From an uncultured Bacteroidota bacterium (lineage in GTDB: Bacteria > Bacteroidota > Bacteroidia > Chitinophagales > Chitinophagaceae), in the NCBI GenBank assembly GCA_903839875.1, contig CAIMDZ010000142.1, positions 1 to 47,239 on the forward strand: DNA of 47,239 nt, given 5' to 3'. Both the position numbers and the translations under genes were made by a program. This document shows, piece after piece, positions 25,213 through 33,427 of the stretch (its first letter is position 1; the number at the start of each line of letters is the position of its first letter). Under the pieces are notes generated by a model that saw only the letters and a program-made list of their open reading frames with translations, searched no databases and was not told where the DNA came from.

Positions 25213-26033
25213 TTATGCTTTTCCAAACTTCAATGCTATCCAGTTCATCTGATCACGAATTCCCTTCAAAACAAAACCCGCGCTACAGGCTGCGTCAACA
25301 ATAATATCTTTATCTTCCGCAAGTAAACCACTCAATAAAATCATTCCCCCATTACTCAATTTTGCATACAGCAACCCCATATATTGAAGTAAAATATGCC
25401 TGTTGATATTGGCCAGGATAATATCTGTTTGTCCGGTTTCGAAATCTTCCAGAGAGAGCCTCCTTTTACCATAATCCTTTTACAATCATTTCGACCCGCA
25501 TTTTCAATTGCGTTTTCTATACACCATGCGTCATTATCAATTGCCAGTATATTATCTGCCCCAAGCTTTTCAGCTAGTATTGCCAGTACACCAGTTCCGG
25601 TACCAAAATCCAGTACCGATTTTCCGGCAAATTCTATTTCTCTCATCATGAGCATCATCAGTTGTGTAGTTGCATGATGCCCGGTACCAAAAGACATTTT
25701 AGGCGTGATCTGAATTTCGTAAGGTGTGGTTATTTCTATGTCATGAAAATGAGCGCGGATGGTACAGAAATCTTCCACAATTACCGGCGGAAAATTCGAC
25801 TCCCAAAGCGCGTTCCAGTTTTGGGGAGCTATTATTTCCGTTTCATAATTTACACTTGTTTGTTCTGCAACAGACTTTAATGCATCTTCACTGAATTTCG
25901 ACGATTCAATATAAGCAAGCAGCCTTCCCTCTGTTTCTTCAAATCCGTCATATCCCATGTCAGCAAGCAACGCAGTGAGCATATCACAGACATCCTGTCC
26001 CGAAACCGGGAACGTAACTTTTACAAATTGCAT
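25213..26033 (-). pseudogene. prmA: Ribosomal protein L11 methyltransferase PrmA, single-base frameshift
   Basis: The frame from the ATG at 26033 encodes the L11-binding N-domain and the SAM-binding core: FGTGHHATT (115-123, the family signature), VLDFGTGTGVLAI (motif I, 140-152) and LAIDNDAW. At about residue 192 (25445-25465, around a TCTCTCT run) homology leaves this frame. It continues in another frame as EDFETGQTDIILANINRHIL (with the catalytic N-I-N-R type motif), then NGGMILLSGLL and ends WIALKFGKA at the TAA 25213-25215. The combined protein would be about 275 residues, normal for PrmA. A one-base deletion explains it. This is either a true mutation or a sequencing error. PrmA trimethylates L11 and is dispensable in several bacteria. 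The gene follows the GlsB-like gene by 16 bp. Confidence 0.9.
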
Positions 26034-26049
26034 ATCGTGAATGAATTAT

Positions 26050-26307
26050 TTACCGCGAGGCCTTCCTGATGAGCTTAACTACAAGTGCAAGAATTGCCGC
26101 ACCGATGGTAGCGGTTATCGTCAGGTCCACATAGTGGTAACCCGTGAGCCTGAGTATGCCGTGAAAAATATAGTGGACAGCAATATACCCCCCAACAATA
26201 CCGAGAACAATGTCGAGCAGCAGCCCGCCGCCATCTGAATCTACGATCATTCCGGCGAGCCACCCTGCTATCGCGCCTACAATTAAAATGATTACTATCT
26301 CTGGCAT
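26050..26307 (-). CDS. GlsB/YeaQ/YmgE-family small membrane protein
   Basis: 85 residues with three hydrophobic segments: IVIILIVGAIAGWLAGMI (4-21), LLDIVLGIVGGYIAVHYIF (30-48) and a C-terminal ITATIGAAILALVVKLI. The GAIAGWLAG motif and the following D-x-x-L-G-I-V-G-G are the family hallmark (transglycosylase-associated protein fold). Members are linked to general stress, but the molecular role is not established. It sits 16 bp before prmA and probably shares its transcript. Confidence 0.85.
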   Translation of the reverse strand: MPEIVIILIVGAIAGWLAGMIVDSDGGGLLLDIVLGIVGGYIAVHYIFHGILRLTGYHYVDLTITATIGAAILALVVKLIRKASR

Positions 26308-26330
26308 AAAAATAATTTTTCATAAAAGTA

Positions 26331-26360
26331 ATAAAGGTTGTACAGATGTACAACCTTTAT
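26331..26360 (-). terminator. Perfect 14-bp hairpin between the OmpA-like and GlsB genes
   Basis: ATAAAGGTTGTACA (26331-26344) and TGTACAACCTTTAT (26347-26360) are exact reverse complements with a 2-base loop. It lies 30 bp after the OmpA-like gene stop and 23 bp before the GlsB ATG. On the minus strand it is followed by TACTTTT, so it probably ends the OmpA-like transcript; its position also allows an operator role for GlsB. Confidence 0.65.
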
Positions 26361-26389
26361 CAAAAAACAAAATATCTGCCTTTTTTTAT

Positions 26390-28621
26390 TTAATCGTCAT
26401 CTTTATTCCCGTTTTTCTTCTGGGGTTCATCATCGCCTTCCGTTTCTATGAGCAGGTTCTTTTGCTGCTGGTCCATGGTTCCCGGCATAGCGCTGTTAAA
26501 CAGTACACGACGGGTTGGCACATCCGTAATGATCCTGAATTCCGTACGACGGTTAAGCTGACGTCCTTCCGGATTATCTTTACCGTTAACATCGTTTGGT
26601 GCAACTGCATTTTTATCACCGAAACCCTTCGCTGTTAAACGATTTCTGTCTACTCCGCCTTTTTCCAGGTAGTCAAGCACTGATTGTGCACGGCGCTGGG
26701 AAAGAGCCATATTGTATTCAGATGTTCCGCGCGAATCTGTATAAGAATATATTTCTACGGTTATAGAAGGATTATCCTGAAGGAAATGTACAACAGAATC
26801 CAAAGAAGCTACAGATTCAGGACGCAGGGTTGCCTTATCATAATCATAGAAGATATTGCTTACCCTGAAACTGTTTTTAATACTGTCTAAATAGATTGTT
26901 ACATAAACAGTATCGTCAGGATCTGAACGCTTGATCTCCATAGTGCTTACTGATGCACGGGAAGAAGTATAGCCGGGTTTGTCGCCTGTTACAACATATG
27001 AATGCCCGCGGGACATGCGGAACATAAAATTACCGTCTTCAGAATTGTAGGTATTCATTTCCCCCTTCTGGTCAATCATTTTAACAACGGTCTGCGGCAG
27101 CAATTCCTGGGTTTTCTTGCTAAGTACTTTACCGATAATTACTAACTTGGGTTCGTACTGAATACGCCAGATATCATTACAGCATGTCGGGTTTTTCAGT
27201 GCATAAGAACCGATTCTGTTTGAAACCACATATGCATCAGGTTTACCCAGCGGATCCTTAATGAAATAAAGCTCATCTGCCGAAGTATTGATAGGATAAC
27301 CCATGTTATGTACTGAGGTGTAACGGGACGGGCCACCATCTGCTTCGTAAATATCAAAACCACCTAATGATACCAGCCCGTTTGTTGCGAAATACAATTT
27401 GTTCACACGTGAATCATAATAAGGAGTCAATTCATCCGATGTGGTATTGATCTTTTTACCACAATTCTGCGGACGCCTGTAAGTACCATTACGCGGATCA
27501 ATAATAGAATACCAAAGGTCGTATCCGCCTCTGCTCTGTAGTTTACGGTTTGATGAGAAGAAGAGCACTTCTTTCTTACCCACCTTAGCCACAAACGGCA
27601 TCATGTTCGAAGAACCGGGTTCGTTTACATTACCTTCAACGATCATAGCAGGGCCCCAGTTACGTGAATCAAATTTGGAAACATAAATACTGCAGGTAAG
27701 TATCATGGTATCTCCCTCCTGGCACCTTACAAAGTAAAACCTGTCGCCACCGGGGCTGAAACAACCATTCATGGTATGGATAGATTTGTTCACAAATCCG
27801 CCATCATAGAACGGTATTGGCCATTGGAACGAATCCACATATCCCGGTTGTTTATGCGAGGTCATGAAATGTTCTTTATTTCCTTCCAGTTTATCATGTC
27901 CAAGGGCTTCTATCGCATCGTTACGTCCCACGGTAGCAAATAACAGAGCGGTATCTCCCAATGGATAAGGAGAGTTCTCTGTATAAATAGTATTTACGTT
28001 CGGACCGGCATTGATCATTGTCACAGGAATCGGGTCCTTAATAGACTTGATAGCCATTTCGCAACCTAATACTTCCTGCTTGGCCTTCTTCTTCATTTCC
28101 TTCATCATCTTGGCAGTAACGGTCCTGTCCGGATCGTTTTGGATATCCGGATTTGGATTCACCGTATTGCCCGATGCTGCAGAAGACTTCTTATTATCTT
28201 CCAGGAATTGATTAAAAGCAAAAATGGCAGCCTGGTATTCACCTTGCTGCTTTAACATCAATCCCTCAAAAAAACTTGAAAGGGGGTAATCTTTTTTATC
28301 GTAGGAATATGCCTCCGCATAATAATGGGCTGCCGGTACATAATCACGCGTAAACCTGTAACAGTTTGCCAACATGTAGGTAAGGAATGGATTGCGCTCA
28401 TCATTTGCCTTTAACTGTTGGTAATAATCTATGGCGTTAAAATAACTTCCCTGCTTATACAGATCATCCGCATAACGCAATTTCCTTTCATCCGACAACC
28501 TTCCGTTAGGGTCATTGGCCCTGCTTGTGTATTTCTGTTTATTCTTCTTTTGGGCATTTGCTTCATATTGAACAGTAACGAGTAAAGTCGCTAATATAAT
28601 GAACAGCCAGGATTTTCTCAT
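26390..28621 (-). CDS. OmpA-family outer membrane protein with TPR, PD40 propeller and carboxypeptidase-regulatory domain (PorE-like)
   Basis: 743 residues. Signal peptide 1-23 (ending EANAQ); TPR-like helices at about 45-135 (ADDLYKQGSYFNAIDYYQQL, YVPAAHYYAEAY); PD40/WD40-type propeller at about 200-490 with repeated 'F.S.R....GG.DLW' strands (FFSSNRKLQSRGGYDLWYS; LYFATNGLVSLGGFDIYEA); carboxypeptidase-regulatory-like fold at about 505-575 (VIIGKVLSKKTQELLPQT); OmpA/MotB peptidoglycan-binding domain at about 605-710 (YDYDKATLRPES, YSYTDSRGTSEYN, SQRRAQSVLDYL, NRRTEFRI). This domain order is that of PorE, which tethers the type IX secretion/gliding machinery to peptidoglycan. It follows the PorP/SprF gene, matching sprB/sprF-type clusters. 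The assignment as PorE itself, rather than one of several OmpA paralogues, is uncertain. Confidence 0.85.
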   Translation of the reverse strand: MRKSWLFIILATLLVTVQYEANAQKKNKQKYTSRANDPNGRLSDERKLRYADDLYKQGSYFNAIDYYQQLKANDERNPFLTYMLANCYRFTRDYVPAAHYYAEAYSYDKKDYPLSSFFEGLMLKQQGEYQAAIFAFNQFLEDNKKSSAASGNTVNPNPDIQNDPDRTVTAKMMKEMKKKAKQEVLGCEMAIKSIKDPIPVTMINAGPNVNTIYTENSPYPLGDTALLFATVGRNDAIEALGHDKLEGNKEHFMTSHKQPGYVDSFQWPIPFYDGGFVNKSIHTMNGCFSPGGDRFYFVRCQEGDTMILTCSIYVSKFDSRNWGPAMIVEGNVNEPGSSNMMPFVAKVGKKEVLFFSSNRKLQSRGGYDLWYSIIDPRNGTYRRPQNCGKKINTTSDELTPYYDSRVNKLYFATNGLVSLGGFDIYEADGGPSRYTSVHNMGYPINTSADELYFIKDPLGKPDAYVVSNRIGSYALKNPTCCNDIWRIQYEPKLVIIGKVLSKKTQELLPQTVVKMIDQKGEMNTYNSEDGNFMFRMSRGHSYVVTGDKPGYTSSRASVSTMEIKRSDPDDTVYVTIYLDSIKNSFRVSNIFYDYDKATLRPESVASLDSVVHFLQDNPSITVEIYSYTDSRGTSEYNMALSQRRAQSVLDYLEKGGVDRNRLTAKGFGDKNAVAPNDVNGKDNPEGRQLNRRTEFRIITDVPTRRVLFNSAMPGTMDQQQKNLLIETEGDDEPQKKNGNKDDD

Positions 28622-28671
28622 GTGCGTGAGCGTTGTTAATGGATATAAAAGTATAAATTGCTTTTAAAAAA

Positions 28672-28715
28672 AAGAAGGGCTTTCAAAAAAAACTTTAGCC
28701 CTTCTTCTTTTTTTA
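28672..28715 (-). terminator. Terminator between porP-like and OmpA-like genes
   Basis: Arms AAGAAGGGCT (28672-28681) and AGCCCTTCTT (28697-28706) pair perfectly around a 15-base loop. On the minus strand the stem is followed by eight T; on the + strand T also follow, so it could work both ways. It suggests the OmpA-like gene has its own promoter or receives reduced read-through. Confidence 0.8.
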
Positions 28716-28725
28716 TATGTTTTTC

Positions 28726-29775
28726 TTAGAATCTGGTACAAGGAATTGTTCTTTTTCCGCTGAACAATTTAGGGTTTGGCGCAATATATCTGATAGCAAT
28801 TTCAAATCCACCATTTCCGTTACTTGAGGTATTAAGCGAAGATATATTGTAATCATACGCAATGCCTATGCGCATTCCTTTGAATTCTACACCCGCTGTG
28901 ATCATGGTTGCATCACCGGTACGATACCAGCCACCCAGGAAAACCGCTGTAGAGAAATTATTATAACCGGGGTTACCGCTCACTTCATAATGAAATTCAT
29001 TTCCTATGATCATTTCACTGGCCGATGCCTGGTTTTGATATAAAAATGCAGGTTTCAGACTCAACCTTTCACCTGCTGCAATACTTAGCCCTATTTCCCC
29101 GGTATAACGCATATCAAGGCCTGTTTCACTATTTTGTTTCTTCTCAATAGCGTCATTTGGCTGGTTAATATTGTTGGCAGCAAGGCCAAGTGTATAAGAG
29201 AATTTCTCTCCGCCATGTGAGAAACAAAGCCCCGCATTGATCAGGTAATAGCTGATATGATTGCCCAAACCAAGGTGATACTCCTGGGTAGTTCCCTTGT
29301 TAAAGGTACCGTTGGAGAATTCATCACCAAAATACAATTTGGAAAGATCAATGCTTTTTTCAGCATATCCTGCCTGCAGACCTACTGCCAGGTCGCTTCC
29401 ATGTTCCGACTGTCCTAATGACTTATGATAGGCTACAGATACCAAACCGGTAAAATTCGAAAGATTGCCATCTCCTGCCTGGTCCTTATATAATTGCAGA
29501 CCGGTGGCAAGATAATCGCCATTACGCTCAATTAATAAAGGAAAATCCACAGATGCACCGAATGTAACATAAGGAACTGTTACGCTTGCCCATTGGTTTC
29601 TGTAAATTGCGGATGCCCTCGCACGACCGTCAAACATACCGGTAAAAGCCGGATTGATCACCAGCGGCGTCATGTCGAACTGGGTAAAGTGAATGTCCTG
29701 GGCAAGGGCAACAGGGCCGGATAGCGCTATAGCTGCTGCAATACTAAAACGACTAATCATATTTCTCCTACTCAT
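28726..29775 (-). CDS. PorP/SprF-family type IX secretion outer membrane protein
   Basis: 349 residues with a signal peptide ending GPVALAQ (about residue 25), then the family opening DIHFTQFDMTPLVINPAFTG and YRNQWASVTVPYVTFGASVD. The rest is amphipathic beta strands with a GMRIGIAYDYNISSL motif near the end, as in PorP/SprF outer membrane barrels of about 300-350 residues. By family knowledge such proteins are needed for export or surface placement of a partner adhesin with a type B sorting domain. Here the upstream gene, 28 bp away, encodes exactly such a protein, so the pair is likely dedicated and co-transcribed. Confidence 0.92.
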   Translation of the reverse strand: MSRRNMISRFSIAAAIALSGPVALAQDIHFTQFDMTPLVINPAFTGMFDGRARASAIYRNQWASVTVPYVTFGASVDFPLLIERNGDYLATGLQLYKDQAGDGNLSNFTGLVSVAYHKSLGQSEHGSDLAVGLQAGYAEKSIDLSKLYFGDEFSNGTFNKGTTQEYHLGLGNHISYYLINAGLCFSHGGEKFSYTLGLAANNINQPNDAIEKKQNSETGLDMRYTGEIGLSIAAGERLSLKPAFLYQNQASASEMIIGNEFHYEVSGNPGYNNFSTAVFLGGWYRTGDATMITAGVEFKGMRIGIAYDYNISSLNTSSNGNGGFEIAIRYIAPNPKLFSGKRTIPCTRF

Positions 29776-29803
29776 TTTTATTATATAATTATCTGTTGTA
29801 AAA

Positions 29804-32800
29804 TTACCTTATTAATGTCACGTTTCCATGCTTTCTGAATAATTTTCCTGTACTGGTGACCGCTTCTATCTCATACACAAACACACCATACGGTTGCGGA
29901 ACACCTTTATATTCCCCATTCCAGCCCTGATCTACGTCACTGGTCTCGAAAACAAGGTTCCCCCAACGGTTGAAAATACGGAAATATTTTAAAGTAGCAA
30001 TACCTCTTTTTATAATTTTAAATTCACTATTTGGCGAAGACCCTGGTGAAAACGCATTTGGCAGGTCCAATATTGTCTCAGGATCAACAAAAATATCTAT
30101 CGAATCTACCACTTTACACCCATATTCTGTCTGCGCATGTACAAAATACCGCGTACTGTTTTGCGGGGTTGCCAGTGGATTGGCAATTTTCCAGTAATCC
30201 AGGCCAGCTGCCGGGAACCAGGTGAAATACGTACAGTTTGTCTGCGGGTTTATCTGGTAAGATTCCCCCGGATGTAGCGTAACAGAATCCTCAAGTGATA
30301 AAACAGCAGCCGGATGTACATAGGCAGTAAAATATACTGTGTCCTTACAACCAAAACTGCTGGTAGCAACAATCATATAGTTCTGAGAGGTGATCGGTTT
30401 TATAATTGGCTGTGCACTGAGGCTGTCACTTAAATACAACGAAGGATACCAGCGATAATATACTCCTGAACCGTTAACAGGTATCATAGCAGTATCATGC
30501 GGGCAAAATGACATATTAGGTATTATACTGGCAAAATCTCCCGGATTAATGGTAATATGTACGGAATCCACTGAGCTACAACCGGCAGGAGTGCTTACGG
30601 TAAGTAAAAGGGTTACTGGCGTTAAACTATTTGCAGTATATATTACATTTGATGTAGTACTATAATCCAGGTTGGAGGCCGGAGACCATAAATAAGAGTA
30701 GTGGGTATACCATGCAGGATTTACCCCGGCTTCGATGTGTATAGTATCGAACATACAAACAAACCTGTTGCCACCGGCAAAAACGTTTGGCTTCGGTTGC
30801 ACATCTATCCGCAAAGTATCATGCATGTCAGGGCATTTGGCAAAAGTCGCAGTTACAACGTATAAGTCTGAAGTATCCGGAACAATCACTGGAGCCATAA
30901 GATTCGGCAGTGAAATTCCGGCAGTGGGCAGCCACTGGTAAGCAAATAACGGATAAGGTACCCCTCTTACCTGTATCGGGTCGCCTTTACATACTGCTGT
31001 ATCGTTGGGCTTGATAGAAATAGAATTCGGAACTACCATCAGATTCACCTGGCCAAGTGTAGCGCATCCTGCTGCATGTGGCTGGATAATAAGATTCCAC
31101 GTGTAATTACCAAAAACAGTTGGGGTAAATACAGGATTGGGGATCGTTGGATTGTTCAGGTAGGTTGCAGGAGTCCATAAATAAGTGTAACCCGTATCAG
31201 GTGCAGCAAAATTTACACTGTCACTCATCCCCAGGCAAATTGTATCAGTAAAGACTCTTGCCGGTGCAGGATAATCTACTTCAATCTTAAAGCTATGCAC
31301 CATGTCGGGACAATGGGCGTAACTGGCTGTTACAGTGTACACAGTAGTTACGGTTGGTGTTATGACTGGCTGCCTTATTGTTGTAACTGACACGCCGGAT
31401 GGAGGTGTCCATAACCAACTGAATTCAGCGCTGCCGATAAGCCTTACCTGCACCGACTGTCCGATGCAGATTGCGGTATCCGGATTTAATAAAAGAAAGT
31501 CATTGGGCACTGTGTGTACATGTATTGTTTCAGTTGAGGAACAACCGGGTAATATAGTGGGTCCCACCGTAACTGTATAGATAACATCTCCCGGCACGGT
31601 TGGATTGACTATAGGATTAAATATTGTGGTATTACTCAGGTCAGTCGGCGGCGCCCATAAATAACTATAGGGAATGCCCCCTGCTGCATACACATGCAGA
31701 TTCACCGGAACGCCCACACAGGTTTTTACGAGCGGTGAGTCTATGGTGAGTGTTGGCCGGGTGTAAACCGTAATGGTTATGGAGTGTGCCTCGCTGGTAC
31801 ATCCTAATATTGGCGCTGTACTGTCTCGCAGCGTATAGGTTGTAGTAACAAACGGAGTTGCGGTTGGCATCAATATCGTATCAATGGGTGTTAACGTTGC
31901 AGCCGGTGTCCAGCGGTAATGAAGAATTCCTGGGAATGAAGTATCACCGACCGCATATATATCCACATGCTGCCCCCTGCAAATAAGGGTATCAGGTGTA
32001 ATAATACGGAAGGTAAAAGAATCAAGGATAATGATACTTGCAGTATCGCCGGTTGAAAATACCCCCGGATGGCATGGATCAGGAACCTGTATTACTATGG
32101 TCACTATTTTGGGTCCGGTTGGTGGAACCAGCAGCGGGTGAATGCTGAGTGTAGTTGATGTGGTTGTGGCAGGAATGGTAACACTGGTGGTAATAGTTGA
32201 ATAATCGAATCCATTCACAGCGCTTCCTATAATACTGTAATGCACTACAAAATCCGTATCTCTTGCCACCGGAATCGTGAAATTGAAATGGCCGTCAGCG
32301 CATCCGCGCACACAGCATGGAAGCCCGCGATAGATAAGAGCGCCGCTACCCTCGGCAGTTAATACAGCCGGCGGTGAAGACGAAAGACTGCCGCCCTCGA
32401 TGAACACACCCGAATCAAGTATATAATCTGTTGCGTCAGCAACACCTAATTTCAGATGGTAGGTATCGCAGGGGTTAACACGGGCTATTGCAGTTAATCG
32501 TGTTGTTAACCCATCATAAGTTACATAGGGCGATGCAGGGCCGGTTAAGTTGTTTACATAATAAGCGCAAAATGGCGATCCGGGGCCCAAAATGGTGCAA
32601 CTATCTAAAATATACCCTCCGGTAGCTCCGCAATTTACGCTGTTAATGCATACAGGAATGGTGGTACCCGGTACTAAGGCAATGTTGGTGGGTGTGACAT
32701 ATGCGCCGCCACTGATAAAGAAACCAAATACATCATTAAACTGAGAACAGGTATAGGAAGTATATTCTTCTGAGCCGAAAACATAATTGAACCTGATCGT

Positions 32801-33238
32801 ATCACCGTCAGCCTTAAAATTAAACTCCAGAACGCAGGCATCATGTGTGGTATGTCCCGGTCCTGCCAGTCTTGTCAGATCTACGTCACCGGGCGCAGTA
32901 TTACTTGTGCTCGCAAATGAAGAAGACGGGTCGTTAACGCCTAATCCGCCTAATGTATCCTTTGCACAACCTGATGTAAGCACAATACCCCTGGCTATTC
33001 CGATAGGTGAAACTACCGTAGTGGTAAATGTTCCGTTGGCGTTGCCGGGGCAGGTTAATGTTGGACTAAGTATAGTAACTCCTGTACCTACTAATGCGCC
33101 AGCCAAAATTGCTGCTGTTTTATCTGTGCTGACAAGTATTTGTGCTTTAGCCGAAAAAGTAATTACACTGAGAAAGAAGAAGGCACAAAATGCTTTAAAA
33201 TAAAGATGTCTCCGGCTAAAAATAAAACTGTTGCTCAT
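29804..33238 (-). CDS. Large adhesin-like protein: choice-of-anchor L domain, PKD/Ig-like repeats, T9SS type B (CHU_C) sorting domain
   Basis: 1144 residues. The N-terminal basic stretch and hydrophobic segment (AFCAFFFLSVITFSAKAQ) form a signal peptide of about 33 residues. About 34-290 match the choice-of-anchor L domain (TDKTAAILAGALVGTGVTIL, LEFNFKADGDTIRFNYVFGS EEY). About 290-410 look Calx-beta/Ig-like (VHYSIIGSAVNGFDYSTI). From about 410 to 1050 there are eight or so PKD-like units with recurring YLWTPA and 'C.G..V.....' elements. The last 85 residues (LPNAFSPGSSPNSEFKI, FNRWGNLVFETSDVDQGWNG, VYEIEAV) are the gliding-motility-associated C-terminal domain used for T9SS export. It is first in an operon with the PorP/SprF gene and is a likely cell-surface adhesin in the style of SprB. 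Confidence 0.92.
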   Translation of the reverse strand: MSNSFIFSRRHLYFKAFCAFFFLSVITFSAKAQILVSTDKTAAILAGALVGTGVTILSPTLTCPGNANGTFTTTVVSPIGIARGIVLTSGCAKDTLGGLGVNDPSSSFASTSNTAPGDVDLTRLAGPGHTTHDACVLEFNFKADGDTIRFNYVFGSEEYTSYTCSQFNDVFGFFISGGAYVTPTNIALVPGTTIPVCINSVNCGATGGYILDSCTILGPGSPFCAYYVNNLTGPASPYVTYDGLTTRLTAIARVNPCDTYHLKLGVADATDYILDSGVFIEGGSLSSSPPAVLTAEGSGALIYRGLPCCVRGCADGHFNFTIPVARDTDFVVHYSIIGSAVNGFDYSTITTSVTIPATTTSTTLSIHPLLVPPTGPKIVTIVIQVPDPCHPGVFSTGDTASIIILDSFTFRIITPDTLICRGQHVDIYAVGDTSFPGILHYRWTPAATLTPIDTILMPTATPFVTTTYTLRDSTAPILGCTSEAHSITITVYTRPTLTIDSPLVKTCVGVPVNLHVYAAGGIPYSYLWAPPTDLSNTTIFNPIVNPTVPGDVIYTVTVGPTILPGCSSTETIHVHTVPNDFLLLNPDTAICIGQSVQVRLIGSAEFSWLWTPPSGVSVTTIRQPVITPTVTTVYTVTASYAHCPDMVHSFKIEVDYPAPARVFTDTICLGMSDSVNFAAPDTGYTYLWTPATYLNNPTIPNPVFTPTVFGNYTWNLIIQPHAAGCATLGQVNLMVVPNSISIKPNDTAVCKGDPIQVRGVPYPLFAYQWLPTAGISLPNLMAPVIVPDTSDLYVVTATFAKCPDMHDTLRIDVQPKPNVFAGGNRFVCMFDTIHIEAGVNPAWYTHYSYLWSPASNLDYSTTSNVIYTANSLTPVTLLLTVSTPAGCSSVDSVHITINPGDFASIIPNMSFCPHDTAMIPVNGSGVYYRWYPSLYLSDSLSAQPIIKPITSQNYMIVATSSFGCKDTVYFTAYVHPAAVLSLEDSVTLHPGESYQINPQTNCTYFTWFPAAGLDYWKIANPLATPQNSTRYFVHAQTEYGCKVVDSIDIFVDPETILDLPNAFSPGSSPNSEFKIIKRGIATLKYFRIFNRWGNLVFETSDVDQGWNGEYKGVPQPYGVFVYEIEAVTSTGKLFRKHGNVTLIR

Positions 33239-33311
33239 CTTGTGTGCTCCTTTAGTTAATTGATAGACAGCTTAAAAAACAAAAACGTTTGCTTTCAGCC
33301 AAAATTCCTAT

Positions 33312-33319
33312 CAAAGATA
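33312..33319 (-). promoter_or_regulatory. -7 promoter element of the adhesin-porP operon
   Basis: The minus strand reads TATCTTTG (consensus TAnnTTTG), 74 bp before the ATG at 33238. An ATTG lies about 21 bp further upstream and may serve as -33. Confidence 0.5.
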
Positions 33320-33427
33320 TGAATTTTATAAAATATTTTACAATATTACACAAAATAAATTTACCCGAAATACCGAATTAGTTTTTTTGCTTCCATAATA
33401 TTGTAATTTTAGAGCGTTATTGCCCAA

